Source: CAVXDP01 sp964562925 (GTDB lineage Archaea; Thermoproteota; Bathyarchaeia; 40CM-2-53-6; CAVXDP01). From it: a DNA stretch of 30,343 bases. Position numbers and translations under genes: made by a program. The notes under the pieces were generated by a model that saw nothing but the letters and a program-made list of their open reading frames with translations, was not told the DNA's origin and made no database searches. The stretch covers positions 1-30,343 of the forward strand of contig CAZLVF010000015.1 in assembly GCA_964562925.1 (NCBI GenBank). The letters run 5' to 3'. Shown here one piece after another: positions 1 through 8,182 of this stretch (within the stretch, counting starts at the first letter, position 1; each line of letters starts with the position of its first letter).

Positions 1-3000
1 GGAATTCCAAAGAGCCATTGTATGGGCGGGGTTGTCGTAGCCGTTATGTTTCCAGAAGGATCGAGTGCGTAGATGTCTATGCTTGTATTAGGATTCGCCC
101 ACTCAAGTCTAAGCACAACTATATCGGCATGTCGAGCTCTGATTTCTATTGGCATGACACGCCAATCTCCAGATTCATAGCGCCACCTCCAGTCAGTCGC
201 TCCATGCACATGAACGTTCTCGTAAAGTATTGTTGTGGATGTAGGCAACGTACCAACCGTCTCAGGTTCGTTTAGCTTCGTCATCTCGAACGGAACCTTT
301 ACGGACACGGGAGCATGCGTTGCCTGTTGGCCCTCATTCTCGACGACTAGGAAACCTGCATAGACTCCTGACGACGTCTCAGGAGGTACGTAAAGTCTAC
401 TAGTAAATTCTGCAGAACTCTTCGGCTCAACGGTCAGGCTGTCCGTTGATGTGGACAACCAACTCCAAGGAGCCTCTTTGAAAAAGTGTATCCGAAGAGT
501 GAAGTTGACCGGTTTGTACAGGTAGGTTTCGTCGGCGGTTGGGTGACCTGAGCTCAGCATATAACGTGGCGTCGCCTCCCAGACGCCGATCACCTTTTCA
601 TGCAGCATCTTCTGGAGCGGGTTGAAGATACGGATCTCTTGGCTGTTGCCCCAGTTGTATCCATAGTTGACTAAGGCCGTCTCGTTCCATTCCACATTTC
701 CATTCAAATTGATGTCTGTCCAATCGTAGGCGTACAAGTAGAGTAGGTTTGAAGGATAGCCGTACGGCGTTATGGTTGCGTTATAGAATGATTCGAAAGA
801 ATAATCAAGTCTAACTATCATGAGAGTTGTATCGGCAGGTATCGATCCAACTATCCTCGTGAGATTGAAGTAGACCGGAACGCCCTTCAGAGATGGATCG
901 GACCTGTTCCCAAAACTGTAACTTGAAATCAACTTGAGAACCGAGGATCCAATTGAAACCTCTATTGGGCTATCCGACGGGTTTTCTATCACGAACCTAG
1001 CGGTTCCAGAACCGCCGTCGGCTATCGTTCCTGCGTACCAGGCGGAATCCTCAAACATGGCCTCTGCTTTCGTTGGAGCGATGGTAGCGTTGGGAAGAGC
1101 CGAGTCCAACGTAGACCATGCCTGACTTAGAGATGCCATAACATTCTGGTACGTTGCATTAGTGTGCAGCCTGAACAGTGCAGAGCCTCCATAGTTGGTT
1201 CCGATCGCGTAGGATGCAGCCCTGTAGACATCAACCCTTCCTGAGCCCTGCACGAACGGGTCGTTTCCAAGATCTTTCGCTGTACTCATGAGGGTTGTCT
1301 TGACGAGTGACGGATCGAATTTTTGGCCTGTTCTCCTGAAGCCTTCAATTACTATGGCAGCCGCGCCAGCTGTGAGCGGAGCCGCTTGACTCGTACCCCC
1401 GAATATGTCGTACGCCTGAGATCCATTCCCGTATCCTCCATTGACCGGCCCCGCGTTAAAGGCAAAAGCCCCTACATTGAGGAGGTCTGGTTTTGACTGT
1501 CCCAACGCGTTTGGTCCTCGACTTGACCATGCGATCACATCGTCCCCAGCGTTCGAGTATGCACCCATACGCTCAAGACCAAGAGACGAGACCCAGTGCA
1601 GGCTTGTGGAGGCACCGACACTTAGAGCGAAAGAGCTGAAGCCACTAGAAGTCATCGTCCCATATCCGGGTCCACCATTTCCCACAGCGTGCACAAACAG
1701 CGTCCCAAGATAGTCGGTCGAGAGATAACCGGGGATGGACAAGGCGTTCTCAAGTATGCTGAGAAGATCGTATCCCACGCCCGCGCCGAGTAGAGGCCAC
1801 TCAGACCATCCCCAGCTGTTGCTCACCACTTCCGCTCTGTGACGACCTGTATAGAGCCATCTCCCCGATTTCACGTCTAAGTCGAAGCCCGAGACCCACA
1901 TCCACGTGTAGAGCATATCACCCAGCCACAGGGCCTTAGCTGCAAGTATTGATGATTCCGGAGCTACACCAGGAAGTTGATGTAATGTTCCGTTCTTGTA
2001 CACGTCGTAGCCGACTGTTCCACGGCTTGCTACATTGGCAGCGCATAATGTGCCGTGTGGCGAAAAGTCAAACATAACGCCTAGGAAGTTCCCCTCAGAA
2101 TCCAACCCAGGCAAAAGGTTCCCACTAGAAAAGCCGAGAATCATATCGTACTCTGACAGCTGGTCTGTGAAGACGCCCCATACATCCAGAACCTGTGCAC
2201 CCAGTAGCCCTGCAGAGATGTCAGGGATGCCGTCACCTGTAAGATCAGCGGTTAGAAACTCGGTTCCATCTCCCACGTGGTGCGGGGTCTCATCATAGAA
2301 ACTGTAGTCGGCCTCTCCGTTTTCGTTCCAAAGCGCGTATGTCGAAGAGAGATCCATGTACACGGTATCATAGACCCCAGCGGTCTTGTTGTCGACGACG
2401 AGAACAGGATAGAAAATCCCCCTGTCTCCAGGTCCTCCAAAAGAGTCCTGTTCCATCATCAGTCCGAAATGGTATACGCCACTCTTTGAGAGGATAAAAC
2501 GCCGTGAATCCTTTCCTATCTTGTAGTTCTGTGTGAGATGAACGGTTGCAACACTGGTTCCATTCCAGTACTTCACCTCGGTTCCTTCCCCTCGCTTCCC
2601 TAGGTTTAGGAAAACACCTTCAGATGTAATTGAAATGTCAGGGGTACTTCTGATAATATCCTGGCCGCCAAGCAGTTCCAATCTAGCCTTGAAAGTTAAA
2701 TTCGTCATAACCAGCCCTTGTCCGTCAGCATCTATCGCGATCGGTCGCCCGTCAGCATCCCTAGCCACTGCGCTAGATATGTCAGGATTTCCAAAATCGA
2801 CGCCAGTATCAACAATTGCGACAGTTACGCCTGAACCGTTGAGCCCGAGATCAGAATTCGTCTTTAAAGCGCCTGTCAGTTCCCTAATCCGAAACATATC
2901 AGTTTGCGGTTTTGGATTGTCCATTTCAAGTCTACCTTTCTCATCATATGTGATTGGCAAGTCAGGCAAGATTCGAATTACGTTATCCATTGCAGAGAGC

Positions 3001-3284
3001 GTTTGCAAATGAGACTTCGATACAGATCCTACAACTGCAAACCCAGAGGGAAGGTAGCTCGTAAAACCTGACCGCATCAAGCTACCGACCGCATTTGCCC
3101 GTCCACGCCCAAGAACTATCACCCTAACAAGACCCTGCGATGTGCCAAGCCCATCAAAGCTCTGGGATAACAGACCAAGGTCTTCCGTAATTTGATTCTC
3201 AACCTGAAATGCGAAAACTCCTGACACTGCTAGCCAGATCATAAGGCTTGCTCCAAGAAATGAAGTTAAGCCCATTTCCATCAT
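1..3284 (-). CDS. Secreted subtilisin-like serine peptidase (S8 family), C-terminus beyond window
   Basis: The minus frame is open without a stop from ATG 3284 to the window edge (about 1094 codons), so the 3' end is missing. The N-terminus has a signal-peptide-like stretch (LTSFLGASLMIWLAVSGVFA). The subtilisin catalytic triad is visible: Asp159 in VAIVDTGVD, His410 in SPHGT and Ser632 in GGTSQAAP, plus the oxyanion Asn536 in HAVGNGG. The roughly 250 residues between Asp and His are much longer than in classical subtilisin and resemble the insertion of tripeptidyl-peptidase II/pyrolysin-type S8 enzymes. The region after Ser632 looks like beta-rich accessory domains, including DINLNGNVEWNE, which fits an EF-hand/dockerin-type calcium loop. 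The likely role is extracellular protein degradation; cleavage specificity cannot be read. ATG codons also occur at 3281 and 3275. Confidence 0.93.
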   Translation of the reverse strand, partial: MMEMGLTSFLGASLMIWLAVSGVFAFQVENQITEDLGLLSQSFDGLGTSQGLVRVIVLGRGRANAVGSLMRSGFTSYLPSGFAVVGSVSKSHLQTLSAMDNVIRILPDLPITYDEKGRLEMDNPKPQTDMFRIRELTGALKTNSDLGLNGSGVTVAIVDTGVDFGNPDISSAVARDADGRPIAIDADGQGLVMTNLTFKARLELLGGQDIIRSTPDISITSEGVFLNLGKRGEGTEVKYWNGTSVATVHLTQNYKIGKDSRRFILSKSGVYHFGLMMEQDSFGGPGDRGIFYPVLVVDNKTAGVYDTVYMDLSSTYALWNENGEADYSFYDETPHHVGDGTEFLTADLTGDGIPDISAGLLGAQVLDVWGVFTDQLSEYDMILGFSSGNLLPGLDSEGNFLGVMFDFSPHGTLCAANVASRGTVGYDVYKNGTLHQLPGVAPESSILAAKALWLGDMLYTWMWVSGFDLDVKSGRWLYTGRHRAEVVSNSWGWSEWPLLGAGVGYDLLSILENALSIPGYLSTDYLGTLFVHAVGNGGPGYGTMTSSGFSSFALSVGASTSLHWVSSLGLERMGAYSNAGDDVIAWSSRGPNALGQSKPDLLNVGAFAFNAGPVNGGYGNGSQAYDIFGGTSQAAPLTAGAAAIVIEGFRRTGQKFDPSLVKTTLMSTAKDLGNDPFVQGSGRVDVYRAASYAIGTNYGGSALFRLHTNATYQNVMASLSQAWSTLDSALPNATIAPTKAEAMFEDSAWYAGTIADGGSGTARFVIENPSDSPIEVSIGSSVLKLISSYSFGNRSDPSLKGVPVYFNLTRIVGSIPADTTLMIVRLDYSFESFYNATITPYGYPSNLLYLYAYDWTDINLNGNVEWNETALVNYGYNWGNSQEIRIFNPLQKMLHEKVIGVWEATPRYMLSSGHPTADETYLYKPVNFTLRIHFFKEAPWSWLSTSTDSLTVEPKSSAEFTSRLYVPPETSSGVYAGFLVVENEGQQATHAPVSVKVPFEMTKLNEPETVGTLPTSTTILYENVHVHGATDWRWRYESGDWRVMPIEIRARHADIVVLRLEWANPNTSIDIYALDPSGNITATTTPPIQWLFGI

Positions 3285-3637
3285 CTCTGAAGAAAACAGT
3301 TGAATCGAACCAAATTCATTTCCAGATCAATAAAAAACTTTGGTGAATTGGATTCCCGAAATAGGTCGCTATCACATTGAAACAGCAAACGCCGCTCTGA
3401 AGAATTCGTGCGAGTTTTCTGGTTTGATTCGATATTCCACTCTAATCGATGCCTCTCATGGGAGTACAGCATGACAATCCAAGTTAAGAAAGAAACAATC
3501 AGCAGACGCTCAGCCCTTGTTCCAGCGCCTTGCTTCGTATTTATATACCCTTCATCACAAACGCATTTGTTGCCCACTGAAACACTAGCGCTTTCGTTAA
3601 ATGGTAAGATGGAGCCTATGCCAAGAGGTGCATCACT
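3285..3637. other. Intergenic region between divergent peptidase and alaX genes
   Basis: This 353-base stretch separates two divergently transcribed genes. It holds the alaX TATA element (3540-3547) and, on the minus strand, a T-rich element (TTTTTTATTG, about 3328-3337) that could serve the peptidase. Open frames of 77 codons (plus) and 98 codons (minus) cross it, but they lack recognisable motifs and overlap the promoter, so I do not call them genes. Confidence 0.5.
3540..3547 (+). promoter_or_regulatory. Candidate TATA box for alaX operon
   Basis: TTTATATA lies about 90 bases before the TTG start of alaX. Transcription would begin roughly 25 bases downstream, leaving a leader of about 65 bases. 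The match to the archaeal box A is good; the assignment is inference. Confidence 0.5.
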
Positions 3638-4336
3638 TTGACCGAGAAGTTGTACTGGAAAGATGCCTACATGAAAGATTTCACAGCCTGTGTCACCTCA
3701 AAGACAGAGCAAGCCGTGATTCTGGATAGAACAGTATTTTTTCCAGAAGGCGGCGGCCAAGTTGCGGACACAGGGATGTTGAACAACCTGAAAGTTTTCG
3801 ATGTGCGCAAGTTGGATGAAGATATCACACATTTCGTTAACGAAATCTCGAGTTTTGCTGTTGGAGATGAGGTTACCGGAAGGATCGACTGGGATCGACG
3901 ATACAGGATCATGAGACTTCATACAGCGGCACACATAGTGTTCTTCTGTTTCCGCGAGGTTTTTGATGAGAACTGCACAGCAAGTTCCGGAAGGGTTGAT
4001 GAAGAGAAAGAAAGAAGCGACTATCTCTTCACAAGAGAGTTGACCCCCGAAATTCTAGGCATGGTTGAGAATCGTGCAAATGAAGGCATTAAGAAATGTT
4101 TGGATGTCAACATCTGGTTCGAAGACGCGGAGGCTCGAAAAGTCAACCCTTGGACAGGCGCAGTGGCGCCGATAACGTCGGGCTTACGAAGGAAGTGGAA
4201 GATAGAAGGGTTCCCTGAGATGGAGTGTGGGGGAACGCATGTTCGCAATACGTCGGAGATTGGAAGTATCACCTTGAAGAAAGCTAAGAATCCAGGCGGC
4301 GGCAGACGCCGCATTGAGATGAGATTAGCCACCTAA
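3638..4336 (+). CDS. alaX: Alanyl-tRNA editing protein AlaX (trans-editing hydrolase)
   Basis: This 232-residue protein matches the AlaX-M type, a free-standing relative of the AlaRS editing domain that hydrolyses Ser-tRNA(Ala) and Gly-tRNA(Ala) formed by mischarging. The glycine-rich FFPEGGGQVADTG motif (residues 34-46) marks the N-terminal domain. The zinc-binding HxxxH (His95, His99 in HTAAH) and CxxxH (Cys197, His201 in ECGGTH) motifs are both intact, so the enzyme should be active. The start is TTG at 3638, preceded by an AGAGGTG Shine-Dalgarno eight bases upstream. It is the first gene of a plus-strand run with the OYE-family and dehydrogenase genes; no functional link is obvious. Confidence 0.93.
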   Translation: MTEKLYWKDAYMKDFTACVTSKTEQAVILDRTVFFPEGGGQVADTGMLNNLKVFDVRKLDEDITHFVNEISSFAVGDEVTGRIDWDRRYRIMRLHTAAHIVFFCFREVFDENCTASSGRVDEEKERSDYLFTRELTPEILGMVENRANEGIKKCLDVNIWFEDAEARKVNPWTGAVAPITSGLRRKWKIEGFPEMECGGTHVRNTSEIGSITLKKAKNPGGGRRRIEMRLAT

Positions 4337-4373
4337 CTGATGCTCCAACACTGTTGAAAAGAGGGAACATCGC

Positions 4374-5366
4374 ATGCCAACCCTACTAGATTCGATAAGC
4401 ATAGGGTCGCTAAAGCTTCAAAATCGGATAGTAATGCCACCGATGGCAACGGACCGTGCGACCGCAGATGGAGAAGTGACAGATTCTCTGATAAATCACT
4501 ACACACAAAGAGCGAAGGAAATGGGCTTACTCATAACGGAACATTCCTACGTAACTTTCGAAGGAAAGTTCTCTCGAAATCAACTTGGCATATACGAGGA
4601 CAGACTCATCGAAGGCCTTTCGAAATTGACTGCCGAGGTTCACAAGAAGGGGACTCCAATCGCGGCGCAAATTAATCACGCTGGTGGAAGATCAACCTCG
4701 AATGTTACGGGAACTCAACCTGTTGCTCCCTCGCCTGTATGCGCTCCCGAAAGCACTGAGGTTCCAAGGGAACTTACAAGCTCTGAGCTCGATGGCCTCG
4801 TAGAAGCTTTTCGTCAAGCTGCGAGACGAGCCGTGAAAGCTGGATACGATGCTGTCGAGATTCATGGAGCTCACGGCTTCCTCTTGAGCGAGTTCATATC
4901 ACCGTTGACCAACAAACGTTCCGATGAGTATGGCGGATCCTTGGAGAACCGGGTCCGCTTTCCACTGAGGATCGTTCAAGCCGTAAGAGATGAGATTGAC
5001 GCTCAGTTTCCACTCCTCTATCGGCTCGGAGCTGACGACAGGCTACCTGGCGGTCTAACTCCAAGTGAAAGCGTAAAAATAGCAAAGTCACTCGTCGAAG
5101 CCGGCGTAGATGCACTTGACATTTCAGGCGGGCTGTGCGGCTCTAGACCAGCAGGTTCAGAACGCCAAGGTTACTTCCTCTATCTTGCGGAGACGATTCG
5201 AAAGGCTGTAGAGGTTCCTGTCATTGGAGTGGGCGGCATAAAAGAGCCAAGGTTTGCTAACGAAGCCGTTTGGAAAGGAAGAGCGGACCTAGTAGCGGTT
5301 GGAAGAGCTATCCTAGCAGATCCCGATTGGGCTGTCAAGGCTGCCAAAACACTCAGCAGAACCTGA
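4374..5366 (+). CDS. Old yellow enzyme-family NADH:flavin oxidoreductase (single-domain)
   Basis: A 330-residue FMN-dependent TIM barrel of the OYE family, with no C-terminal FAD/NAD domain of the 2,4-dienoyl-CoA reductase type. The ligand-binding His pair HxxH is present at His164/His167 in EIHGAHGFL, and the family signature SPLTNKRSDEYGGSLENR follows. Two positions differ from the YqjM-type enzyme: the proton-donating Tyr after HAAHG is Phe169, and the Cys after NRIVMxPM is Ala25. The substrate is therefore uncertain, though an alpha,beta-unsaturated carbonyl compound is the family default. ATG 4374 is preceded by GAGGGA. It sits 37 bases after alaX and 28 bases before the next gene, so it is probably co-transcribed with both. 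Confidence 0.9.
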   Translation: MPTLLDSISIGSLKLQNRIVMPPMATDRATADGEVTDSLINHYTQRAKEMGLLITEHSYVTFEGKFSRNQLGIYEDRLIEGLSKLTAEVHKKGTPIAAQINHAGGRSTSNVTGTQPVAPSPVCAPESTEVPRELTSSELDGLVEAFRQAARRAVKAGYDAVEIHGAHGFLLSEFISPLTNKRSDEYGGSLENRVRFPLRIVQAVRDEIDAQFPLLYRLGADDRLPGGLTPSESVKIAKSLVEAGVDALDISGGLCGSRPAGSERQGYFLYLAETIRKAVEVPVIGVGGIKEPRFANEAVWKGRADLVAVGRAILADPDWAVKAAKTLSRT

Positions 5367-5394
5367 TGAAAGACAACAAGCGGATGTTGGTAGA

Positions 5395-6537
5395 ATGGTT
5401 CAGTACACAGTCTCGGTCATACCCGGGGACGGTATAGGTCCCGAAGTCATCGCCCAAGGGATCAAGGTTCTCAACTCGGTCTCGGAAGCGATGAGTTTTG
5501 AATTGAACTGGATGAAGTATCCTTACGGGGCGGACCACTACATCGCCACAGGCGAACTTCTTCCTGAAACAGCTCTTGAGCAGATCGGAAAGCATAAGGC
5601 GATGTACATGGGGGCCGTCGGCGACCCTAGATGCCCAGAAGGCATTCTAGAGAATGGTATCCTTCTCGCACTCAGATTCTACTTTGATCAGTACATCAAC
5701 CTCAGACCCGTCCAGTTGATGGATGGAGTATCCACACCCCTCAAGGACAAGACGGCTAAAGACATCGACTTCCTAGTTGTCAGAGAGAACACTGAAGACA
5801 TGTACATTGGGCTTGGAGGCAGAGTGAAGAAGGGAAGGAGCAGACAGGATCTTCAACTCTTGAGGAAGTTGTACAAGATCAAACTTGGGCTTGATATAGA
5901 TTCGGATCATGAAGAAATCGCTTACCAACTGATGGTGATAAGTAGGCGGGGAGCCGAGAGGGCTATCCGATACGCTTTCGAACTCGCCCGCCAGACGGGT
6001 AGGAGAAAAGTAACGAGCGTAGACAAGGCGAATGTCCTAACATATGCTTACGGTTTCTGGCGTGAGATCTTCAACAAGATCAAACAGGACTATCCGGATA
6101 TAGAGACCGAGTTCAACTATGTGGACGCGGTCACAATGTGGTTCGTAAAGAACCCTGAATGGTTCAGAGTCGTTGTAACTCCAAACATGTTCGGCGATAT
6201 CATCACAGACCTTGGAGCCATGATTCAGGGCGGCCTGGGGGTCGCCGCAGGCGCCAACCTCAACCCGGAAGGGACCTCCATGTTTGAGCCTATCCATGGC
6301 TCCGCCCCGAAATACAAGGGGCTAAACAGGGCAAATCCCGTCGCAACGATAATGGCGGGGAGCCTCCTTCTCGAAACTATCGGAGAGAAGAAAGCTGCTA
6401 GAACCGTTGAGAATGCCGTAAGAGAAGTTCTGAAGCGGAGGAAGATCCTAACGCCCGATCTGGGTGGAACCTCAACAACGTCAGAGATGGGAGAAGCGAT
6501 CTCTTCAACAGTTAGAGAGATAGCACCATCCCTCTAG
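5395..6537 (+). CDS. Isocitrate/isopropylmalate/tartrate dehydrogenase-family protein
   Basis: A 380-residue NAD(P)-dependent beta-decarboxylating dehydrogenase. The N-terminal VIPGDGIGPEV motif, the malate-binding arginines (Arg94, Arg104, Arg130), Tyr137 in RENTEDMYIG, Lys211, and the metal-binding aspartates Asp244, Asp268 and Asp272 are all present, so it should be catalytically competent. The EPIHGSAPKYKG segment (residues 298-309) forms the cofactor loop. The LRFYFDQYINLRP context and RENTED resemble tartrate/isopropylmalate dehydrogenase-like members more than true isocitrate dehydrogenases. No leuB/leuCD or citrate-cycle neighbours are present, so the substrate is unassigned. A second paralogue lies at 26955-28007. 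Confidence 0.9.
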   Translation: MVQYTVSVIPGDGIGPEVIAQGIKVLNSVSEAMSFELNWMKYPYGADHYIATGELLPETALEQIGKHKAMYMGAVGDPRCPEGILENGILLALRFYFDQYINLRPVQLMDGVSTPLKDKTAKDIDFLVVRENTEDMYIGLGGRVKKGRSRQDLQLLRKLYKIKLGLDIDSDHEEIAYQLMVISRRGAERAIRYAFELARQTGRRKVTSVDKANVLTYAYGFWREIFNKIKQDYPDIETEFNYVDAVTMWFVKNPEWFRVVVTPNMFGDIITDLGAMIQGGLGVAAGANLNPEGTSMFEPIHGSAPKYKGLNRANPVATIMAGSLLLETIGEKKAARTVENAVREVLKRRKILTPDLGGTSTTSEMGEAISSTVREIAPSL

Positions 6538-6619
6538 CCAGTACAGCCTGACGAGTGTGTTCTCGTCACAGACTGCAAACCCATCACCCAACCAAGCCGA
6601 TCGACTCAATGCTTATCGG

Positions 6620-6627
6620 TATATAAG
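6620..6627 (+). promoter_or_regulatory. Orphan TATA box
   Basis: TATATAAG is one of the best box A matches in the window, yet no recognisable gene starts within 600 bases downstream. Predicted transcription start is near 6646. It could drive a small protein, a non-coding RNA, or the distant creatininase gene, or be left over from a lost gene. Confidence 0.4.
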
Positions 6628-6958
6628 TGTTACAGCTATCAACGCAAAATTCTGAGAGAAGCAAGATGATAACAAACGTCCAGAATAAGACTTTCACAGC
6701 CATGCTTTCCCCAAATTGTTCAAAACAACGTGCACCCATCAGCTCAACCGAGATATGTAAGTGGCGAAATGATACCCTTGAACAAACTTGCTATCTTCGG
6801 ACGACATCTGGCGTTGATCGAACTAGTCGGGATCACGGCCTTCGCCTTAAGAAAAAGCAAGACTTCATATCAGACAGAACTGTCTATCCGTAGCCGGCTT
6901 TTCGCGTGGTTCTAAACTCTGAACCGAGCGCGTTTCTTCTCCTTTTTGGTTTCCTCAC

Positions 6959-7222
6959 TTATTGCTTTCGATTATGTTTGAGAATTTCTTTAAGACCTGC
7001 AAGTCGATCTTGGACCGCTTCCTCAATCGCGACCTCTAGGTCTAAGTCGCCAAGAACAACCCTTTACGCATCCTCGGTTAGAATCTGAAGTTTCACGAAA
7101 CGACGAAATCGGGTTTCATAATAATGAGATCAATGACGTTCCTCAACTTTGAATTTCAGTGATGAGTTTTTACCCTGATCAAATTCTTGATCTACGCAGT
7201 TTAGAGGGTCGTGCGTATGAAA
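6959..7222 (-). pseudogene. Possible decayed gene (two in-frame stops)
   Basis: On the minus strand one frame reads protein-like for 88 codons before the terminal TAA (6959-6961), but contains TGA at 7130-7132 and TAA at 7064-7066, with another stop just upstream (7223-7225). The pieces are FDQGKNSSLKFKVEERH, SHYYETRFRRFVKLQ and a strongly amphipathic last part (LDLEVAIEEAVQDRLAGL). The charged, helix-like composition is unlike random frames in this window. I do not recognise the family. Sequencing errors or chance remain possible. Confidence 0.3.
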
Positions 7223-7319
7223 TTAAATAACTGACTGAATATCTTTACCTACCAATAGACTTTCGAACCATTCCCACAACACATAAGAATATCTGAAACG
7301 CATTTCTCGTTGAGGCGAC

Positions 7320-8135
7320 GTGATCAAGTTGACCAAGAAGATAATGCTCTCTGAAATGACTTGGCCTGAAGTTGAACAGGCGCTTAAGGAGACTGATATG
7401 GTCCTCTTGCCGGTTGGGGCATTTGAGGAGCATGGACACCACCTTCCGATCGATAATGATACCTTTGTTGCGCATGAAATCGCAAAGCGAGCAGCCAGGG
7501 AAGTGGAAAGAGACGTTGGAGTTGTTGTGGCTCCACCGATTCCCTTCGGCGAATCTGAAGGAGCCATGGAATTCCCGGGGACAATTTCACTTTGCAACGA
7601 GAATCTAGTCAACCTCTACAAGGATGTATGTAAGTGTCTCATTCATCATGGTTTCAGAAAGATAGTCTTTGTCAACGGACATGGTGGTAATCCACCAGCC
7701 ATTTCAATCGCAATAAATGAGGTTGCCAGTGAGACGGGGGCTTTTCTTGCATGCGTCAATTACTGGGAAACATCTTCAGATGTGATTATGCGAATTAAGG
7801 AGACAGAGCTCACCCCTTTTCATGCATGCGAGCTAGAGACGTCGATTTCTCTGGCAGTTGGCCAAAGGGTCGATATGGAAAAAGCTAAGGCGGACACGCC
7901 ACCAATCGACCCGGCTCTTTCCAACTATATCTTGCCAACACCCCTAAAGCCTAAGGTCGGTATCTCCGTCACCCTCCCAACGGTAAGGCCGCCTCACAGC
8001 GGGACGATGGGGGACCCCACGAAAGCCACAAAGGATAAGGGGGAAAAGCTGGTTGACGACACTGTTCGTAAGATTGCTGATTTCCTTAGATCAATAAGAA
8101 ACCTATCTGTACAGATCAAGAAGGTAGGTCGATAA
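7320..8135 (+). CDS. Creatininase-family metal-dependent amidohydrolase
   Basis: A 271-residue member of the creatininase family, which includes creatininase, the archaeal FAPy deformylase ArfB and MftE-type peptidases. The metal-site motif EEHGHHLPIDND is complete (Glu36, His38, Asp47), as are NGHGGN (His121) and the HACELETS segment (His168, Glu171), so it is probably a functional divalent-metal amide hydrolase. Which amide is cut cannot be told from sequence. The GTG start at 7320 has GAGG four bases upstream; ATG 7344 (MLSEMTW) is an alternative and is close to where family members usually begin. It converges on the peptide ABC transporter operon. Confidence 0.88.
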   Translation: MIKLTKKIMLSEMTWPEVEQALKETDMVLLPVGAFEEHGHHLPIDNDTFVAHEIAKRAAREVERDVGVVVAPPIPFGESEGAMEFPGTISLCNENLVNLYKDVCKCLIHHGFRKIVFVNGHGGNPPAISIAINEVASETGAFLACVNYWETSSDVIMRIKETELTPFHACELETSISLAVGQRVDMEKAKADTPPIDPALSNYILPTPLKPKVGISVTLPTVRPPHSGTMGDPTKATKDKGEKLVDDTVRKIADFLRSIRNLSVQIKKVGR

Positions 8136-8182
8136 GAAGATAGATTGAAGAAACATCCATTTCCACATTCAATGCCATGTGG

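Larger units (their letters stand above)
6538..7319. other. Gene-poor 0.8 kb stretch
   Basis: No convincing intact gene. It holds a strong TATA-like element at 6620-6627 and a possible decayed minus-strand gene at 6959-7222. A 48-codon plus-strand frame from ATG 6769 contains one hydrophobic segment (NKLAIFGRHLALIELVGITAFA), and a 75-codon frame from ATG 6666 has no recognisable motif. Either could be translated, but nothing in the sequence decides this. Confidence 0.5.

Noticed and set aside
3281..3577. 98-codon minus-strand frame upstream of the S8 peptidase
   Set aside because: It covers the divergent promoter region, has no motif, and overlaps the peptidase start; a real gene is unlikely.
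5361..5395. TGATGA resembling a C/D-box sRNA box C
   Set aside because: It overlaps the OYE stop codon and there is no D box (CTGA) at suitable distance.
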